DNA from: an uncultured Alphaproteobacteria bacterium
GTDB lineage: Bacteria > Pseudomonadota > Alphaproteobacteria > Rhodobacterales > Rhodobacteraceae
Reading direction: 5' to 3'
DNA: 47,681 nt
NCBI GenBank assembly: GCA_902600895.1
Contig: CACKLF010000011.1
Coordinates: 1-47,681, forward strand
Shown here: positions 1 through 9,304 of the stretch, in pieces
Layout of the letters: each line of letters starts with the position of its first letter
Position numbering within the stretch: position 1 is the first letter of the stretch
The notes under the pieces: model-generated
Seen by the model: only the letters and a program-made list of their open reading frames with translations
Told to the model about the DNA's origin: nothing
Database searches by the model: none
Position numbers and translations under genes: made by a program

Positions 1-308
1 TTTTAAAATTTAACGAAGAAGAAAAAGAGCAAGCAGGTTCCATACTGTATGGGAATGATATTTATCCTGGTGGTTGGATTAATATGGGCCAACCCCTATG
101 GGGTGAAGATGTCGAATATGAAGATGGTACAGAAGCAACTATGGAACAAGAAGCTCAAGATGTAGCCGCATTTTTAATGTGGACGGCTGAACCAAAATTA
201 AACGTCAGGAAAGAATCCGGATTTCGAGCATTATCGATGCTAATTATACTTGCTACCCTGCTATTCTTTACTAACAGACGGTTGTGGGCACCAATCAAAG
301 GTAAATAG
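1..308 (+). CDS. petC: Cytochrome c1, C-terminal part (cut by window edge)
   Basis: This is the C-terminal third of cytochrome c1 of the ubiquinol:cytochrome c oxidoreductase (bc1 complex), which passes electrons from the Rieske protein to soluble cytochrome c. The reading frame is open from base 3, so the gene enters from the left and the ATG at 84 is internal. Visible are the stretch YPGGWINMGQPL, whose Met (codon at 84) fits the sixth heme ligand, then a DGTEAT motif, the conserved FLMWTAEP segment, and one C-terminal membrane anchor (ILATLLFF) followed by the usual basic tail. The heme CxxCH lies outside the window. Rieske protein and cytochrome b genes are expected upstream, by analogy with the fbc operon. 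Confidence 0.93.
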   Translation, partial: LKFNEEEKEQAGSILYGNDIYPGGWINMGQPLWGEDVEYEDGTEATMEQEAQDVAAFLMWTAEPKLNVRKESGFRALSMLIILATLLFFTNRRLWAPIKGK

Positions 309-404
309 AATACTTCACCTTAATCAATATATAACTTAGTCCCACCTCGCTTTTTCTGCAAAACATGTTATATCTAAAACATAAAACTTATTTATGTTGA
401 GCCA

Positions 405-1505
405 ATGAACACCTTCGGTAATCTTTTTAGGGTAACAACCTGGGGCGAAAGTCACGGAAAAGCTATTGGGGCGACCATTGACGGTTGCCCACCAAATGTT
501 CATATTGATGAAGACTTCATTCAAGATTTTTTGGACCAGAGAAAACCAGGTCAGAGCAAATTTACGACACAACGGAAAGAGGATGACAAAATGGAAATTT
601 TGTCAGGAGTATTTGAAGGTAAAACAACTGGCAGCCCACTACAACTAATCATTCTAAATAAAGACCAAAAATCAAAGGATTACAGTGAGATTGCAAATTC
701 ATTTAGGCCAGGTCATGCCGACATCACCTATTATCAAAAATACGGAAATAGAGACTACAGAGGCGGAGGCCGATCCTCAGCCAGAGAAACTGCTGCAAGG
801 GTGGCCGCTGGTGGAGTAGCAAGGCTATGTATTAAAAAATTGATACCAGATCTGAAAATATTTGGACATTTAATACAAATTGGCACAAAGCATATTAATC
901 GATCTGATCTTGATTTTTCTGAAAGGCACAAAAACCCATTTTTTTCTGCAGATAAGAATATAGTTGAAGAGTGGTCTAAATATCTCAAAGAAATAAGAAA
1001 ATCTGGAGATTCTGTTGGTGCAGTAATTGAAATAATAGCCAAAGGAGTTCCAGCCGGACTGGGCGCTCCAATTTATGGAAAACTCGACTCAGAATTGGCA
1101 ATGGCTATGATGTCGATCAATGCTGTGAAGGGTTTTGAAATAGGTGCTGGTATGAAAGCGGCCGAACTAACCGGTAGCGAGAATGCAGATGAAATTTTTT
1201 TAGATAAAGGCCAGCCAAAATATACCAGTAATAACTCTGGGGGAGTATTAGGAGGTATAAGTACTGGTCAGGATATAATCATTCGCTTTGCTGTGAAACC
1301 AACTTCTTCCATACTTAATTCTAAAAAAACAATCTCTAAAGATGGAAATGAAGTGGATTTAATTACTAGAGGAAGACACGACCCTTGCGTAGGAATAAGA
1401 GCTGTACCTGTTGGGGAAGCAATGATGGCATGCACAATTCTAGATCATTTTTTGCTTCATAGGGGCAACATTGGCAAAAACCAAGGTGAGTTTATTAGTG
1501 AATAG
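405..1505 (+). CDS. aroC: Chorismate synthase
   Basis: Converts 5-enolpyruvylshikimate-3-phosphate to chorismate, the last step of the shikimate pathway, using reduced FMN. The 366-residue length is normal. Family signatures are GESHG (residues 14-18), the central RPGHAD block followed by [17 protein letters not shown], and the C-terminal [17 protein letters not shown]. The ATG at 405 starts the canonical N-terminus ([17 protein letters not shown]); only a weak GAG lies upstream. The gene follows cytochrome c1 after 96 bases and precedes hemF after 88 bases, so co-transcription is possible but not shown. Confidence 0.97.
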   Translation: MNTFGNLFRVTTWGESHGKAIGATIDGCPPNVHIDEDFIQDFLDQRKPGQSKFTTQRKEDDKMEILSGVFEGKTTGSPLQLIILNKDQKSKDYSEIANSFRPGHADITYYQKYGNRDYRGGGRSSARETAARVAAGGVARLCIKKLIPDLKIFGHLIQIGTKHINRSDLDFSERHKNPFFSADKNIVEEWSKYLKEIRKSGDSVGAVIEIIAKGVPAGLGAPIYGKLDSELAMAMMSINAVKGFEIGAGMKAAELTGSENADEIFLDKGQPKYTSNNSGGVLGGISTGQDIIIRFAVKPTSSILNSKKTISKDGNEVDLITRGRHDPCVGIRAVPVGEAMMACTILDHFLLHRGNIGKNQGEFISE

Positions 1506-1593
1506 AAAAATAATCATCGGATCTACGTTAAAATAGTACAAGTACTGCGGTCATCGAAAACCTAATAAATTAAAAAGAATTGGAGCTTAATGC

Positions 1594-2496
1594 ATGGTAT
1601 TGGTAGATAAAGTTGGAAAAAAAGAGAAGGAACTTGCTTCTCTATGGTTCTTTTCTTTAAGAGACAATATCTGTTCTAAATTTGAAGATCTAGAACAAGA
1701 TCAAACCACTGGCCCATTTAAACATCTTCCACCTGGAAAATTTGAGCGTAAAGAAACATTTCGTAACGGTGATGGAGGAGAAGACGGTGGAGGTGGAGTA
1801 ATGTCTGTAATGCGTTCGGGTCGTTTATTTGAAAAAGTTGGGGTCAACATTTCTACTGTTTATGGCAAGCTCGGGGATGCGGCACAAAAATCTATTTCTG
1901 CAAGAAATAACATACCTAACCTAGATAAAGATCCAAGATTCTGGGCATCTGGTATCTCACTTGTAGCACACATGAGATCACCAAAGTGTCCAGCAGTACA
2001 TATGAATACTCGTATGTTTTGGACAGCAAATGGCTGGTGGTTTGGCGGTGGTACCGATTTAAACCCAATGGTTGAGGAAGTGGAGGACACAAAATTCTTT
2101 CATAGTATCTTGGAAGAAGCTTGTACAAGACATAACAAATCTTACTATAAGAAATTTAAAGAGTGGGCAGATGAGTATTTCATGATCAAACATTGGAGAG
2201 AACCTAGAGGAGTTGGTGGAATATTTTTTGATGATCACTGTACGGGAAACTGGAATGCGGATTTTAATTTCACAAAAGATATCGGTAAGGCATTTCTAGA
2301 AGCCTATATACCAATCACAAAAAAGCACAGAGACGAAACTTGGTCCAAAGAAGATAGAGAGTGGCAACTTATTAAAAGAGGCCGGTATGCTGAGTTTAAT
2401 CTTGTTTATGATAGGGGAACTCAGTTTGGACTACAAACGGGCCACAATCCTGAAGCTGTATTAATGAGCCTTCCACCAGAAGCTAAGTGGCCTTAG
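1594..2496 (+). CDS. hemF: Oxygen-dependent coproporphyrinogen III oxidase
   Basis: Decarboxylates coproporphyrinogen III to protoporphyrinogen IX with molecular oxygen, a late heme step in the cytoplasm. The 300 residues cover the whole family: the glycine-rich GDGGEDGGGGVMSVM block, MNTRMF, WWFGGGTDLNP, EPRGVGGIFFDD, and the C-terminal RGRYAEFNLVYDRGTQFGL and SLPP segments. GGAG eight bases upstream supports the ATG at 1594. Ferrochelatase lies at 14219-15304, so two terminal heme steps are in this window though not in one operon. The oxygen requirement points to aerobic heme synthesis; I cannot see whether an oxygen-independent HemN exists elsewhere. Confidence 0.97.
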   Translation: MVLVDKVGKKEKELASLWFFSLRDNICSKFEDLEQDQTTGPFKHLPPGKFERKETFRNGDGGEDGGGGVMSVMRSGRLFEKVGVNISTVYGKLGDAAQKSISARNNIPNLDKDPRFWASGISLVAHMRSPKCPAVHMNTRMFWTANGWWFGGGTDLNPMVEEVEDTKFFHSILEEACTRHNKSYYKKFKEWADEYFMIKHWREPRGVGGIFFDDHCTGNWNADFNFTKDIGKAFLEAYIPITKKHRDETWSKEDREWQLIKRGRYAEFNLVYDRGTQFGLQTGHNPEAVLMSLPPEAKWP

Positions 2497-2503
2497 TTTA
2501 ATT

Positions 2504-3676
2504 TTACAAATATTTTAACAGCTCTTTCTTATTCAACTTGAAATTGGATTTTAACCAAATATCCTCTAACTTGATGAGTTTTTTACCAATCTCTGGCCCA
2601 CTTTTGAACTTATTTAACAAATCTTTACCACTTAAAGGAAACCTTGCATCGGCTGCAGCTTTTATAATTTTTTTTGCTAAATTTTTTTCTACAGTAATCA
2701 ATTTAGAACCCGAATTTACCAGCCAACTCTCAGCTATAAGTTTTCCATACTTATACGCCACTAACATCAAATCACTATGATTTTCCATGCATTTCCTTAG
2801 TTGCTCTAATGTTTTTCTATCAGCTGCCTTAATTGCAACGTAATTTGACCATTTTCCACCCAGTTTTTTATTGAGGGAAAAAAGTCTACTCAAAAGTGAC
2901 GGTTCAGTACCGTAAAACTTTTCTAAATGAATAACTTTTTTTAACTCCTCTACGTCTATTTGGGGGAAAATCTCCTCCAAGACATTCATCTTAAGCAATA
3001 ACTCAAAAGTTTTTTGAGGTTTGGGGGCCATAAGGATACGACTTAACTCTGCCCAGATTCTTTCTTTACTTAAAAACTTTATTTTTGACACTTGTTTATA
3101 AATGGCCTCACGAACTTCGATATCTATTTTATTGCTTCTTTGGTTAAATTCAGCACGAAAACGAAAATATCTCAAAATCCTTAATCGGTCTTCTTTAATT
3201 CTTTCTAAGGGATCTCCGATGAATTTTACTTTTTTACTCAAAAGGTCACTCAGAGCATTTAAGGGATCTATAATTTCACCATTCATTTTCATATAAACAC
3301 TATTCATTGTAAAATCCCGACGCTTTGCATCCAAATGAAGTTTTGAAGTGAAAACTACTTTAGCTTTTCTTCCGTCAGTTTTAATGTCCTGCCTGAAGGT
3401 TGTGACTTCAAATTTTCTACCAGAGTTAAGTATAGTAACGGTTCCATGAGAGAACCCCATAAGTAATACGCCAAATCCATTAATTTCAGCTTTACGAACA
3501 ACTTCATCTGGAAGAAGTTCTGTAGCCAAATCAATATCACGAATTTTTTCTCCCAAAATTACGTTTCTTACGCAGCCGCCTACTAAATAGACTTGTGCTT
3601 CATCACTCTCAAGTGCTGACACCACTTGCATAAGTGCTAGGTCATTCCTCCATAATTTTTTAAAGTTAGTATTCAT
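2504..3676 (-). CDS. cca: CCA tRNA nucleotidyltransferase (poly(A) polymerase family)
   Basis: Class II nucleotidyltransferase expected to add or repair the 3' CCA of tRNA. Seen: nucleotide-binding VGGCVRN (residues 32-38), catalytic DIDLA with Asp47 and Asp49, the RRDFTMNS block, and the ERIKEDRLRILRYFRFRAEF helix of the neck region. Length 390 fits the alphaproteobacterial CCA-adding enzyme, and no HD phosphohydrolase motif is apparent. AGGA seven bases upstream supports the start. It is the last gene of an hslO-nudix-cca run on this strand, 38 bases after the Nudix gene, and converges on hemF with seven bases between stops. A PcnB-type polymerase cannot be excluded by motif alone. Confidence 0.9.
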   Translation of the reverse strand: MNTNFKKLWRNDLALMQVVSALESDEAQVYLVGGCVRNVILGEKIRDIDLATELLPDEVVRKAEINGFGVLLMGFSHGTVTILNSGRKFEVTTFRQDIKTDGRKAKVVFTSKLHLDAKRRDFTMNSVYMKMNGEIIDPLNALSDLLSKKVKFIGDPLERIKEDRLRILRYFRFRAEFNQRSNKIDIEVREAIYKQVSKIKFLSKERIWAELSRILMAPKPQKTFELLLKMNVLEEIFPQIDVEELKKVIHLEKFYGTEPSLLSRLFSLNKKLGGKWSNYVAIKAADRKTLEQLRKCMENHSDLMLVAYKYGKLIAESWLVNSGSKLITVEKNLAKKIIKAAADARFPLSGKDLLNKFKSGPEIGKKLIKLEDIWLKSNFKLNKKELLKYL

Positions 3677-3714
3677 AACATCATCCTGAACTTCTATTTC
3701 TTGATTATTATATA

Positions 3715-4338
3715 CTATCCATTAAAAGTAGAAATCATATCAGAAAGGGATTTAATTATCCTAGCAGTAGCACCCCAAATATAACGTGGTCCGAAAGGGA
3801 TTGCATAGTATTCTCTGGCTTGCCCTCTATATCTAACTTTATGCAAAATCATGTTCTTTGGATTCATTAAAAATGCAAAAGGGACCTCAAATATCTCACT
3901 TACCTCTTTACTATCCGGTAAAAGTAGAACTTTCTTAGAGGTAATTTCTGCTAGAAAAGGTGTTATCATAAAACCTGTAACCGTTTGATGTTTCGGAATT
4001 GTGGCTATCTTACGGATCAATTTTGGGTCCAAGCCTATTTCTTCTTTTGTCTCACGCAGAGCGCAACTCCAGTGTGTCTCCTCATTTAGTATCACCTTTC
4101 CTCCAGGAAACGATATTTGACCTGGATGATTTTTTAAAGCCGTTGACCTTTTAGTAAATATAACATTGAACTCACTCTTTCTTCTGATCAAAGGAATTAA
4201 CACAGCTGCAGGGATGGATTTATCAAAGATTTTACCCTCTGAATATAGCAAATCCTTTAATGTTATGTCTGATGAAAACGAACCCAGTTTGTGAGCTGTT
4301 ACCTTAGATAAATGATCTTCAATTTGCCTTAAATTCAT
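3715..4338 (-). CDS. Nudix hydrolase, CoA pyrophosphatase type
   Basis: Nudix enzyme of the peroxisomal-coenzyme-A-diphosphatase-like group, which splits CoA or its oxidised forms into phosphopantetheine and 3',5'-ADP. The characteristic segment before the Nudix box is present as FTKRSTALKNHPGQISFPGG, followed by a Nudix box ending RETKEEIGL; the box holds one extra residue between the first Glu and the Arg, as CoA-type members often do. Length 207 is typical. It sits 25 bases after hslO and 38 before cca, so the three are probably one transcript. No clear ribosome binding site precedes the ATG, which fits translational dependence on hslO. Substrate is inferred from family. Confidence 0.88.
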   Translation of the reverse strand: MNLRQIEDHLSKVTAHKLGSFSSDITLKDLLYSEGKIFDKSIPAAVLIPLIRRKSEFNVIFTKRSTALKNHPGQISFPGGKVILNEETHWSCALRETKEEIGLDPKLIRKIATIPKHQTVTGFMITPFLAEITSKKVLLLPDSKEVSEIFEVPFAFLMNPKNMILHKVRYRGQAREYYAIPFGPRYIWGATARIIKSLSDMISTFNG

Positions 4339-4363
4339 AGTAATTCGATATAAATGCTGTGAT

Positions 4364-5347
4364 TTAGTGCTGAGATTTCATTCCTAATGAGTCTGGATTA
4401 AATGAATAGTTTGCACCACAAAACTGACATTCTGCTGTCACTTTTCCAGCACTATTTGTCATTTTTTCGATATCCCTTGAAGAATAAATAGACATAGTCT
4501 GCTTTACTTTATCAGGACTACAAGTGCACCCAAACTCAATATTTCGCTTTGCATAGACTATTGGTCGTTCCTCATTAAATAACCTATACAGAAGATCATT
4601 GCTAGAAATGCTTGTGTCAAAAAACTCTTCTGTAGTTAAGGTGTCTAAAAAAATGTTCACTCTCCTCCATTTTTCTGATGCACCTCCTATTAATAGATCA
4701 GCAGAGGACAGGTTGTTGAGCTCATTTATCTCATAATTTCGTTGCATTTCAGCTCCTTGTGCCAAGTACTGTAACATGATGCCACCAACTTTTATATCTG
4801 CTTTGCTGCCAATCTGATTCGACTCCATTAACTTTACCTCAAAGCGCGTTGGGAGCTGCTCCGATTGATGGAAAAAATTCTCGGCGCAAGCACTTAAGCT
4901 GTCCCCGATAATTGGAGTTATGCCTTGATATGGTTCTGAACCAGTACCTTGGTCAATAATTATCGCAAAATAACCATCACCAAATAATTTCTGCATTTCA
5001 TATGTATTAATAAATTTATATCCTCTATCAAAACTGGCATATCCTCGCACCTTAAAGCTATCATTCTCATTTCCAAAATTAAAATAATCCGTTGCTATTA
5101 ATTTTACAGGCCCTTTGCCTCTTATTTGAAGGGATAGTTTCCATTTTAAATCCATACTCTGCCCAATCAACGAAGTGATCAGACAAGCCTCTGCCACTAG
5201 CTTTGACAATATCTTGGGATAACCTTTGTTTCTAATTATATCATTTACAGAATTTGACACTAATCCAAGACGGCCTTTTACATCAGACTTCTCGAGCTGA
5301 AAAGGCTGTACTATATCAATTTCTTCCATACCTACCAACTTCTTCAT
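4364..5347 (-). CDS. hslO: Redox-regulated chaperone Hsp33
   Basis: Cytoplasmic holdase activated when its zinc-bound cysteines are oxidised. The four redox cysteines are present as CTC (Cys274, Cys276) and CQFC (Cys307, Cys310) in the C-terminal switch region, with the N-terminal HSP33 fold before it (QIRGKGPVKLIATDYF; GTGSEPYQGITPI). Length 327 is slightly above the common range, from a short N-terminal extension and longer linker. An alternative ATG at 5329 would give a more usual N-terminus but has its purine-rich stretch too close. It leads the hslO-nudix-cca run and is divergent from a second Nudix gene at 5409. Confidence 0.95.
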   Translation of the reverse strand: MKKLVGMEEIDIVQPFQLEKSDVKGRLGLVSNSVNDIIRNKGYPKILSKLVAEACLITSLIGQSMDLKWKLSLQIRGKGPVKLIATDYFNFGNENDSFKVRGYASFDRGYKFINTYEMQKLFGDGYFAIIIDQGTGSEPYQGITPIIGDSLSACAENFFHQSEQLPTRFEVKLMESNQIGSKADIKVGGIMLQYLAQGAEMQRNYEINELNNLSSADLLIGGASEKWRRVNIFLDTLTTEEFFDTSISSNDLLYRLFNEERPIVYAKRNIEFGCTCSPDKVKQTMSIYSSRDIEKMTNSAGKVTAECQFCGANYSFNPDSLGMKSQH

Positions 5348-5408
5348 TTACTTGCTACTATCATCTAAATAAGATATGTGTTCACTTTTTTCCAGAGTGT
5401 AACTGAAT

Positions 5409-5837
5409 ATGATACGATTTGGCGAGCCATATAAGAAAAAAATATCCTATACCAGGAGGCCTGGAGCCTATGCGATAATTAAAGTGAAAAATCAGATTCT
5501 ATTAACATTCCAAGATGATGAAAATCAGTTACCAGGTGGAGGCATTGATAAAAATGAGGGACCTTTACGAGCACTTTATAGAGAAGTAATGGAGGAAACA
5601 GGCTGGATAATATCAGTACAGAAAAAAATCCGTACCTATCAAAAATTTATCTTTATGCCTGAATATAATCTGTGGGCCCAAAAAATATGTTCAGTGTATG
5701 TTGCAAAAGGTATTTATCCAATCTCGGACCCAACAGAAAATAACCATTTTTCTTTTTTAACAGAACCTGCAGTGGCTTCCAGAATATTACATAGCCCGGC
5801 AGATCGTTTTTTCGTCAAGGAGTATTTTCAAGTCTAG
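5409..5837 (+). CDS. Nudix hydrolase, small single-domain
   Basis: A 142-residue protein made of one Nudix fold. The Nudix box is exact: Gly, five residues, Glu, seven residues, then REVMEETGW, preceded by QLPGGGIDKNEG. Nudix enzymes cleave nucleoside diphosphates linked to another group; the substrate cannot be read from the sequence. An HFSFLTEPAVASRIL segment near the C-terminus probably recognises substrate. It is transcribed away from hslO (61 bases between starts), and its TAG stop shares bases with the TAG stop of the convergent transglycosylase gene, so the two genes overlap by four bases. Confidence 0.87.
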   Translation: MIRFGEPYKKKISYTRRPGAYAIIKVKNQILLTFQDDENQLPGGGIDKNEGPLRALYREVMEETGWIISVQKKIRTYQKFIFMPEYNLWAQKICSVYVAKGIYPISDPTENNHFSFLTEPAVASRILHSPADRFFVKEYFQV

Positions 5838-7048
5838 TGTAATAAAAGAACACCTAAGAAGCGTCTAGTGGGCCAACTGTCAGCAATAAAGCCTTTCTTT
5901 ATTTGCCATTTTCTAACAGCCTGTCTAGTTTTAGCCCCTAATATCCCATCTACTTCTCCAACATCCTCACCTAATGCAACGAGCTTTTTCTGCAATCTAA
6001 TCATATCATCATATTCTAAAATTTCTTCTGGACTTTCGTGGACAAAAGAGCCCTGGCCCTGCAACCGCTTCGCTAAATAAGCTGCAGTTACTGTGTATAT
6101 AAAACTATCATTCCATTTAAGGAATAGCATATAGTTTGGATAGGCCAAGAAACTCGGTCCTTTGTGACCCTGAGGCAAAAGCAAGATGGCATCAAGATTC
6201 TTCTCAATTATAGTATTAGGAATTTCATCAACACCTAAACTTTTCCAATCCCTTACTGATCGCTCTCTTCCAAACCCTGCATCTCCAAATTTAAAATTCT
6301 CTTTTAAAACCACTTCATCTAGCCACGGCTCATTGGGTTTCCAGCCCAAGTGATGAAGAAGCTTATAAGCTGTAGCTAGAGCATCCTCTGGAGTGCTTTT
6401 TAGATCAATATACCCATCATCATTACCATCAGTACCATAAATTAAAATGTCTTCTGGCAACATTTGAACCTGTCCAATTTCTCCTGCCCAAGCACCCTTT
6501 CCATCAAACTGTAAACTGCCGCTATCAATTAACCTTAATGCATAAAAAAGCTCTGTTTGAAAAAATTTACTTCGCCTGCAATCATGTGCAAGAGTGGCCA
6601 AAGAGTTCAAAGTAGTAAAATCACCCTGAACTGCACCAAAATCTGTTTCCATAGCCCAGAATGCGACTACAACTTCTGCTGGAATTCCATACTTCTTTTC
6701 AAGCTTTGAAAATATTTCTGAATATTCTTTAATTTTTTTCTTTCCTGTTTGAATCCTATATTGATTTACAGCCTTCTTTGAAAAATCAATAAAGCTCATT
6801 TTGAAAGACTTTTGGCTTCGGTCATATAATAGGACTTTTTTATCTTGTACAATTTTTTTTGAAGCAGACTCAATGGTGATTTCTGAAACACCATCTTTTG
6901 AAACAGCCGATAGAAACCTTTCGAGGAAGTTTTGAAAACTTCCACCACATTGTATTGGAAGTGAGTTTACAGAGGCTGATACCATCCCAAAAGAGTGCAT
7001 AAAAATCAACATAAATATGAAGATCTTAAATGAGTAGTTTTTATTCAC
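5834..7048 (-). CDS. Lytic murein transglycosylase, MltB family, with peptidoglycan-binding domain
   Basis: Periplasmic enzyme that cleaves the MurNAc-GlcNAc bond of peptidoglycan to give 1,6-anhydroMurNAc ends. After a signal peptide (hydrophobic residues about 8-26, cleavage near VSA-SVN) comes the MltB catalytic domain: catalytic Glu134 in AFWAMETDFGA, and AGEIGQVQMLPEDILIYGTD. Residues about 345-400 form a PG_binding_1 domain (LQKKLVALGEDVGEVDGILG). AAGGA lies six bases before a GTG at 7048 and only three before a TTG at 7051, so I start at GTG 7048. There is no lipobox cysteine, so it is probably soluble rather than lipid-anchored. dapB lies 27 bases upstream on the same strand. Confidence 0.93.
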   Translation of the reverse strand: MNKNYSFKIFIFMLIFMHSFGMVSASVNSLPIQCGGSFQNFLERFLSAVSKDGVSEITIESASKKIVQDKKVLLYDRSQKSFKMSFIDFSKKAVNQYRIQTGKKKIKEYSEIFSKLEKKYGIPAEVVVAFWAMETDFGAVQGDFTTLNSLATLAHDCRRSKFFQTELFYALRLIDSGSLQFDGKGAWAGEIGQVQMLPEDILIYGTDGNDDGYIDLKSTPEDALATAYKLLHHLGWKPNEPWLDEVVLKENFKFGDAGFGRERSVRDWKSLGVDEIPNTIIEKNLDAILLLPQGHKGPSFLAYPNYMLFLKWNDSFIYTVTAAYLAKRLQGQGSFVHESPEEILEYDDMIRLQKKLVALGEDVGEVDGILGAKTRQAVRKWQIKKGFIADSWPTRRFLGVLLLH

Positions 7049-7075
7049 CAAATTTCCTTGATACTTTTATTTAGT

Positions 7076-7885
7076 TTACAGTCCTAAAACATCAATCATG
7101 TTGTAAAGGTTTGGTTGCTTTTTAGGGGCCCATTCAGCAGCTTTTAATGCACCTCTAGCGAAAATTTTTCGATTATTTGCAATGTGATTGATGACTATCC
7201 TCTCACCGCTACCTGCAAAGATTACAGAGTGTTCCCCAACTACATCTCCTCCTCTGAGTGAGCTTAATCCAATATTCCCAGATTTTCTTCTTTGTCTAAC
7301 TTTTGTTCTGTCAAAGTCTTTAACATTTTCTAATGACACAGCTCGTCCCCTAGCTGCAGCTTCACCTAACATCAAAGCCGTTCCAGAGGGGGCATCAACC
7401 TTATCTCTATGATGCATTTCTACAATCTCAATATCGAACTCGGCGTCTAAGGCATTAGCAATCGTCTCTGTAAGTTTCGTAATTAAATTAACACCGAGGC
7501 TCATGTTACCAGCCTTCACTATAACTTTATTCATAGAATGCTCAGATATTCTTAACTCCTGATCAGCTGTAAAACCAGTTGTTCCTATAACATGACTGAT
7601 ATCCATATCTTTTGAATATTCTAACAAGTCTATAGTTGACTCTGGCGTGGTAAAATCAATGATGACATCAACCTCATTAATATTTTTGGGAAAACTGTCA
7701 GATATAACTAAATTAAAATCAGATTTTTTATTCACTAGGGAATATTCTTTTCCAATATCTTTATGTCCCTTCTTTTCAGTTAATTTCACAAGCGTAAAAC
7801 CCTCGTATTCAGGCAATAGTTCTAAAATCATTCTGCCCATTCGCCCAGTACATCCAGCTATCATCAACTTAATTTTTTTTGCCAT
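7076..7885 (-). CDS. dapB: 4-hydroxy-tetrahydrodipicolinate reductase
   Basis: NAD(P)H-dependent reductase of the diaminopimelate/lysine pathway. The Rossmann motif is GCTGRMGRMI (residues 11-20), GTTGFT follows at 101-106, and the catalytic EMHHRDKVDAPSGTA holds His158, His159 and Lys162. Length 269 is standard. A clean AGGA eight bases before the ATG supports this start. It probably shares a transcript with the lytic transglycosylase 27 bases downstream, which pairs a peptidoglycan precursor gene with a peptidoglycan remodelling gene. A DapC-like aminotransferase is at 36164, not linked. Confidence 0.97.
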   Translation of the reverse strand: MAKKIKLMIAGCTGRMGRMILELLPEYEGFTLVKLTEKKGHKDIGKEYSLVNKKSDFNLVISDSFPKNINEVDVIIDFTTPESTIDLLEYSKDMDISHVIGTTGFTADQELRISEHSMNKVIVKAGNMSLGVNLITKLTETIANALDAEFDIEIVEMHHRDKVDAPSGTALMLGEAAARGRAVSLENVKDFDRTKVRQRRKSGNIGLSSLRGGDVVGEHSVIFAGSGERIVINHIANNRKIFARGALKAAEWAPKKQPNLYNMIDVLGL

Positions 7886-7993
7886 ATATATAATCCTCGT
7901 AGAATTTTTAATGAGTATAATCTAAGCTTACCTAAAATATAATTAATAATATTCATACCTTGACAGTTATAATATGAAAGTGAATGAAAGAGT

Positions 7994-8371
7994 ATGAGAA
8001 ATATATCAAATAAAAAAATGAGTGGGCCTAGTCAAAGGCAATTAAGAGTTTCAGAATTAATAAAACGTATATTAGCCGATTTAATATTGCGCATGGATTT
8101 TTATGATACACATTATTCTGCATCCTCAGTATCGGTGTCCGAAGTACGCTGCTCACCTGATCTAAAACTTGCTAAAGCGTATGTTCTCGGTATTGGGAAA
8201 AGCAACACAGAAGAAATAATTGAAGTTTTAAATTTAAATAAAAAAGAACTAAGATTTCAATTAGGTAAATTATTGGACCTAAAATATACTCCCGAAATTA
8301 AATTTCTTAAAGATACTTCTATCGACCAAATGTTCAGAACTGAAAAACTTCTGAAAACAACAAAAAGATGA
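7994..8371 (+). CDS. rbfA: 30S ribosome-binding factor A
   Basis: Late 30S maturation factor that binds near the 5' end of 16S rRNA. The 125-residue KH-like fold is recognisable from SQRQLRVSELIKRILADLI at residues 15-33, the SVSEVRCSPDLKLAKAYV strand region and the RFQLGKLLDLKYTPEIKF segment. A second ATG at 8018 would remove eight residues and keep the domain whole. It opens an operon with truB (21 bases later), DUF1643, rpsO and pnp, matching the classic rbfA-truB-rpsO-pnp order but without infB immediately upstream, which is a departure from many bacteria. Confidence 0.94.
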   Translation: MRNISNKKMSGPSQRQLRVSELIKRILADLILRMDFYDTHYSASSVSVSEVRCSPDLKLAKAYVLGIGKSNTEEIIEVLNLNKKELRFQLGKLLDLKYTPEIKFLKDTSIDQMFRTEKLLKTTKR

Positions 8372-8392
8372 ATTCTATTTTTCTACATAAAA

Positions 8393-9304
8393 ATGTTTTT
8401 TAGACGAATGCAAAGTACAAGTGGTGAAAGGAGAGTTCATGGGTGGTTAGTGGTTGATAAGCCAAGAGGTATAAGTTCATATAAGGTAGTTGCTACAATA
8501 AAACATCTTTTTAAAATTAGGAAAGCTGGACATGCAGGAACATTAGACCTCGAGGCAAGTGGACTTTTAGCTGTAGCATTAGGTGAAGCAACAAAAACAA
8601 TATCTTTCCAAACTGACTCTACTAAAGAATATACATTTAAAGTTGTGTGGGGAGCACAAACAGATACAGATGATTCATCGGGTTTAAAGATCCACGTAAA
8701 CAAAAAGGTGCCAAAAGAAATAGAGATCTTGAAGGTGTTAGAATTATTTAAAGGAAACCTTGAACAGATTCCACCTATCTACTCCGCAAAAAAAATTAAT
8801 GGGGAGCGAGCGTATAAGTTAGCTCGCAAAAAAATAGATGTTAATCTTAGTGAAAAAAAGATCCATGTTTTCAAACTAGATCTCATTGAGTATAAAAAAA
8901 ATATTGCTGAGTTTTTTATTAGGTGCAGTAAAGGAACATATGTAAGAGCAATGGCGCGAGATATGGGAAAAGCTTTGGGCTGTTTTGGTCATGCTGATGA
9001 TATACGTAGAATTAGCTCAGGTGTACTTAACCTGAAGGACGCAATAAAATTTGAAAAAATAAAAGAATTAAGCAGCTATGACTTAAGCAAGTCCATTATT
9101 CCCACTAGAAAAATCTTAGAGCATCTAATTGAGATCAAGTGTTCAGAAAACCAATATTTTCGCTTAACTCATGGGAGTCCAATCAAAATAGCTAATACCC
9201 TAGAGTATGATGATGCATGGGCTAGTTATCTAGATGTACCCATTGCTCTAGGCAAAACCGAATCTGGATTCTTTACGCCTCGAAAAGTCCTTAAAATTGT
9301 TTAA
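8393..9304 (+). CDS. truB: tRNA pseudouridine(55) synthase
   Basis: Makes pseudouridine 55 in the T-loop of tRNAs. The catalytic block is GHAGTLDLEASGLL with the nucleophile Asp52; the Pro that usually follows this Asp is Leu here. Other marks are GWLVVDKPRGISSY near the N-terminus, IPPIYSAKKINGERAYKLAR, and RCSKGTYVRAMARDMGKALG. Length 303 is normal. Neither the ATG at 8393 nor the one at 8408 has a good ribosome binding site; the latter would give a more typical short N-terminus. The last eight bases overlap the DUF1643 gene, so the two are probably translationally coupled. Confidence 0.96.
   Translation: MFFRRMQSTSGERRVHGWLVVDKPRGISSYKVVATIKHLFKIRKAGHAGTLDLEASGLLAVALGEATKTISFQTDSTKEYTFKVVWGAQTDTDDSSGLKIHVNKKVPKEIEILKVLELFKGNLEQIPPIYSAKKINGERAYKLARKKIDVNLSEKKIHVFKLDLIEYKKNIAEFFIRCSKGTYVRAMARDMGKALGCFGHADDIRRISSGVLNLKDAIKFEKIKELSSYDLSKSIIPTRKILEHLIEIKCSENQYFRLTHGSPIKIANTLEYDDAWASYLDVPIALGKTESGFFTPRKVLKIV

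Noticed and set aside
84-308. A separate 74-residue protein starting at the ATG at 84
   Set aside because: The frame is open back to base 3 and reads as cytochrome c1 through this ATG, whose Met is the probable heme ligand.
3102-3296. Plus-strand frames inside cca, and similar frames opposite other genes
   Set aside because: They lie wholly opposite well-supported genes, show no family motifs and have no ribosome binding sites.
7957-7971. Promoter before rbfA from TTGACA and TATAAT
   Set aside because: The two boxes lie almost next to each other, so they cannot form one promoter.
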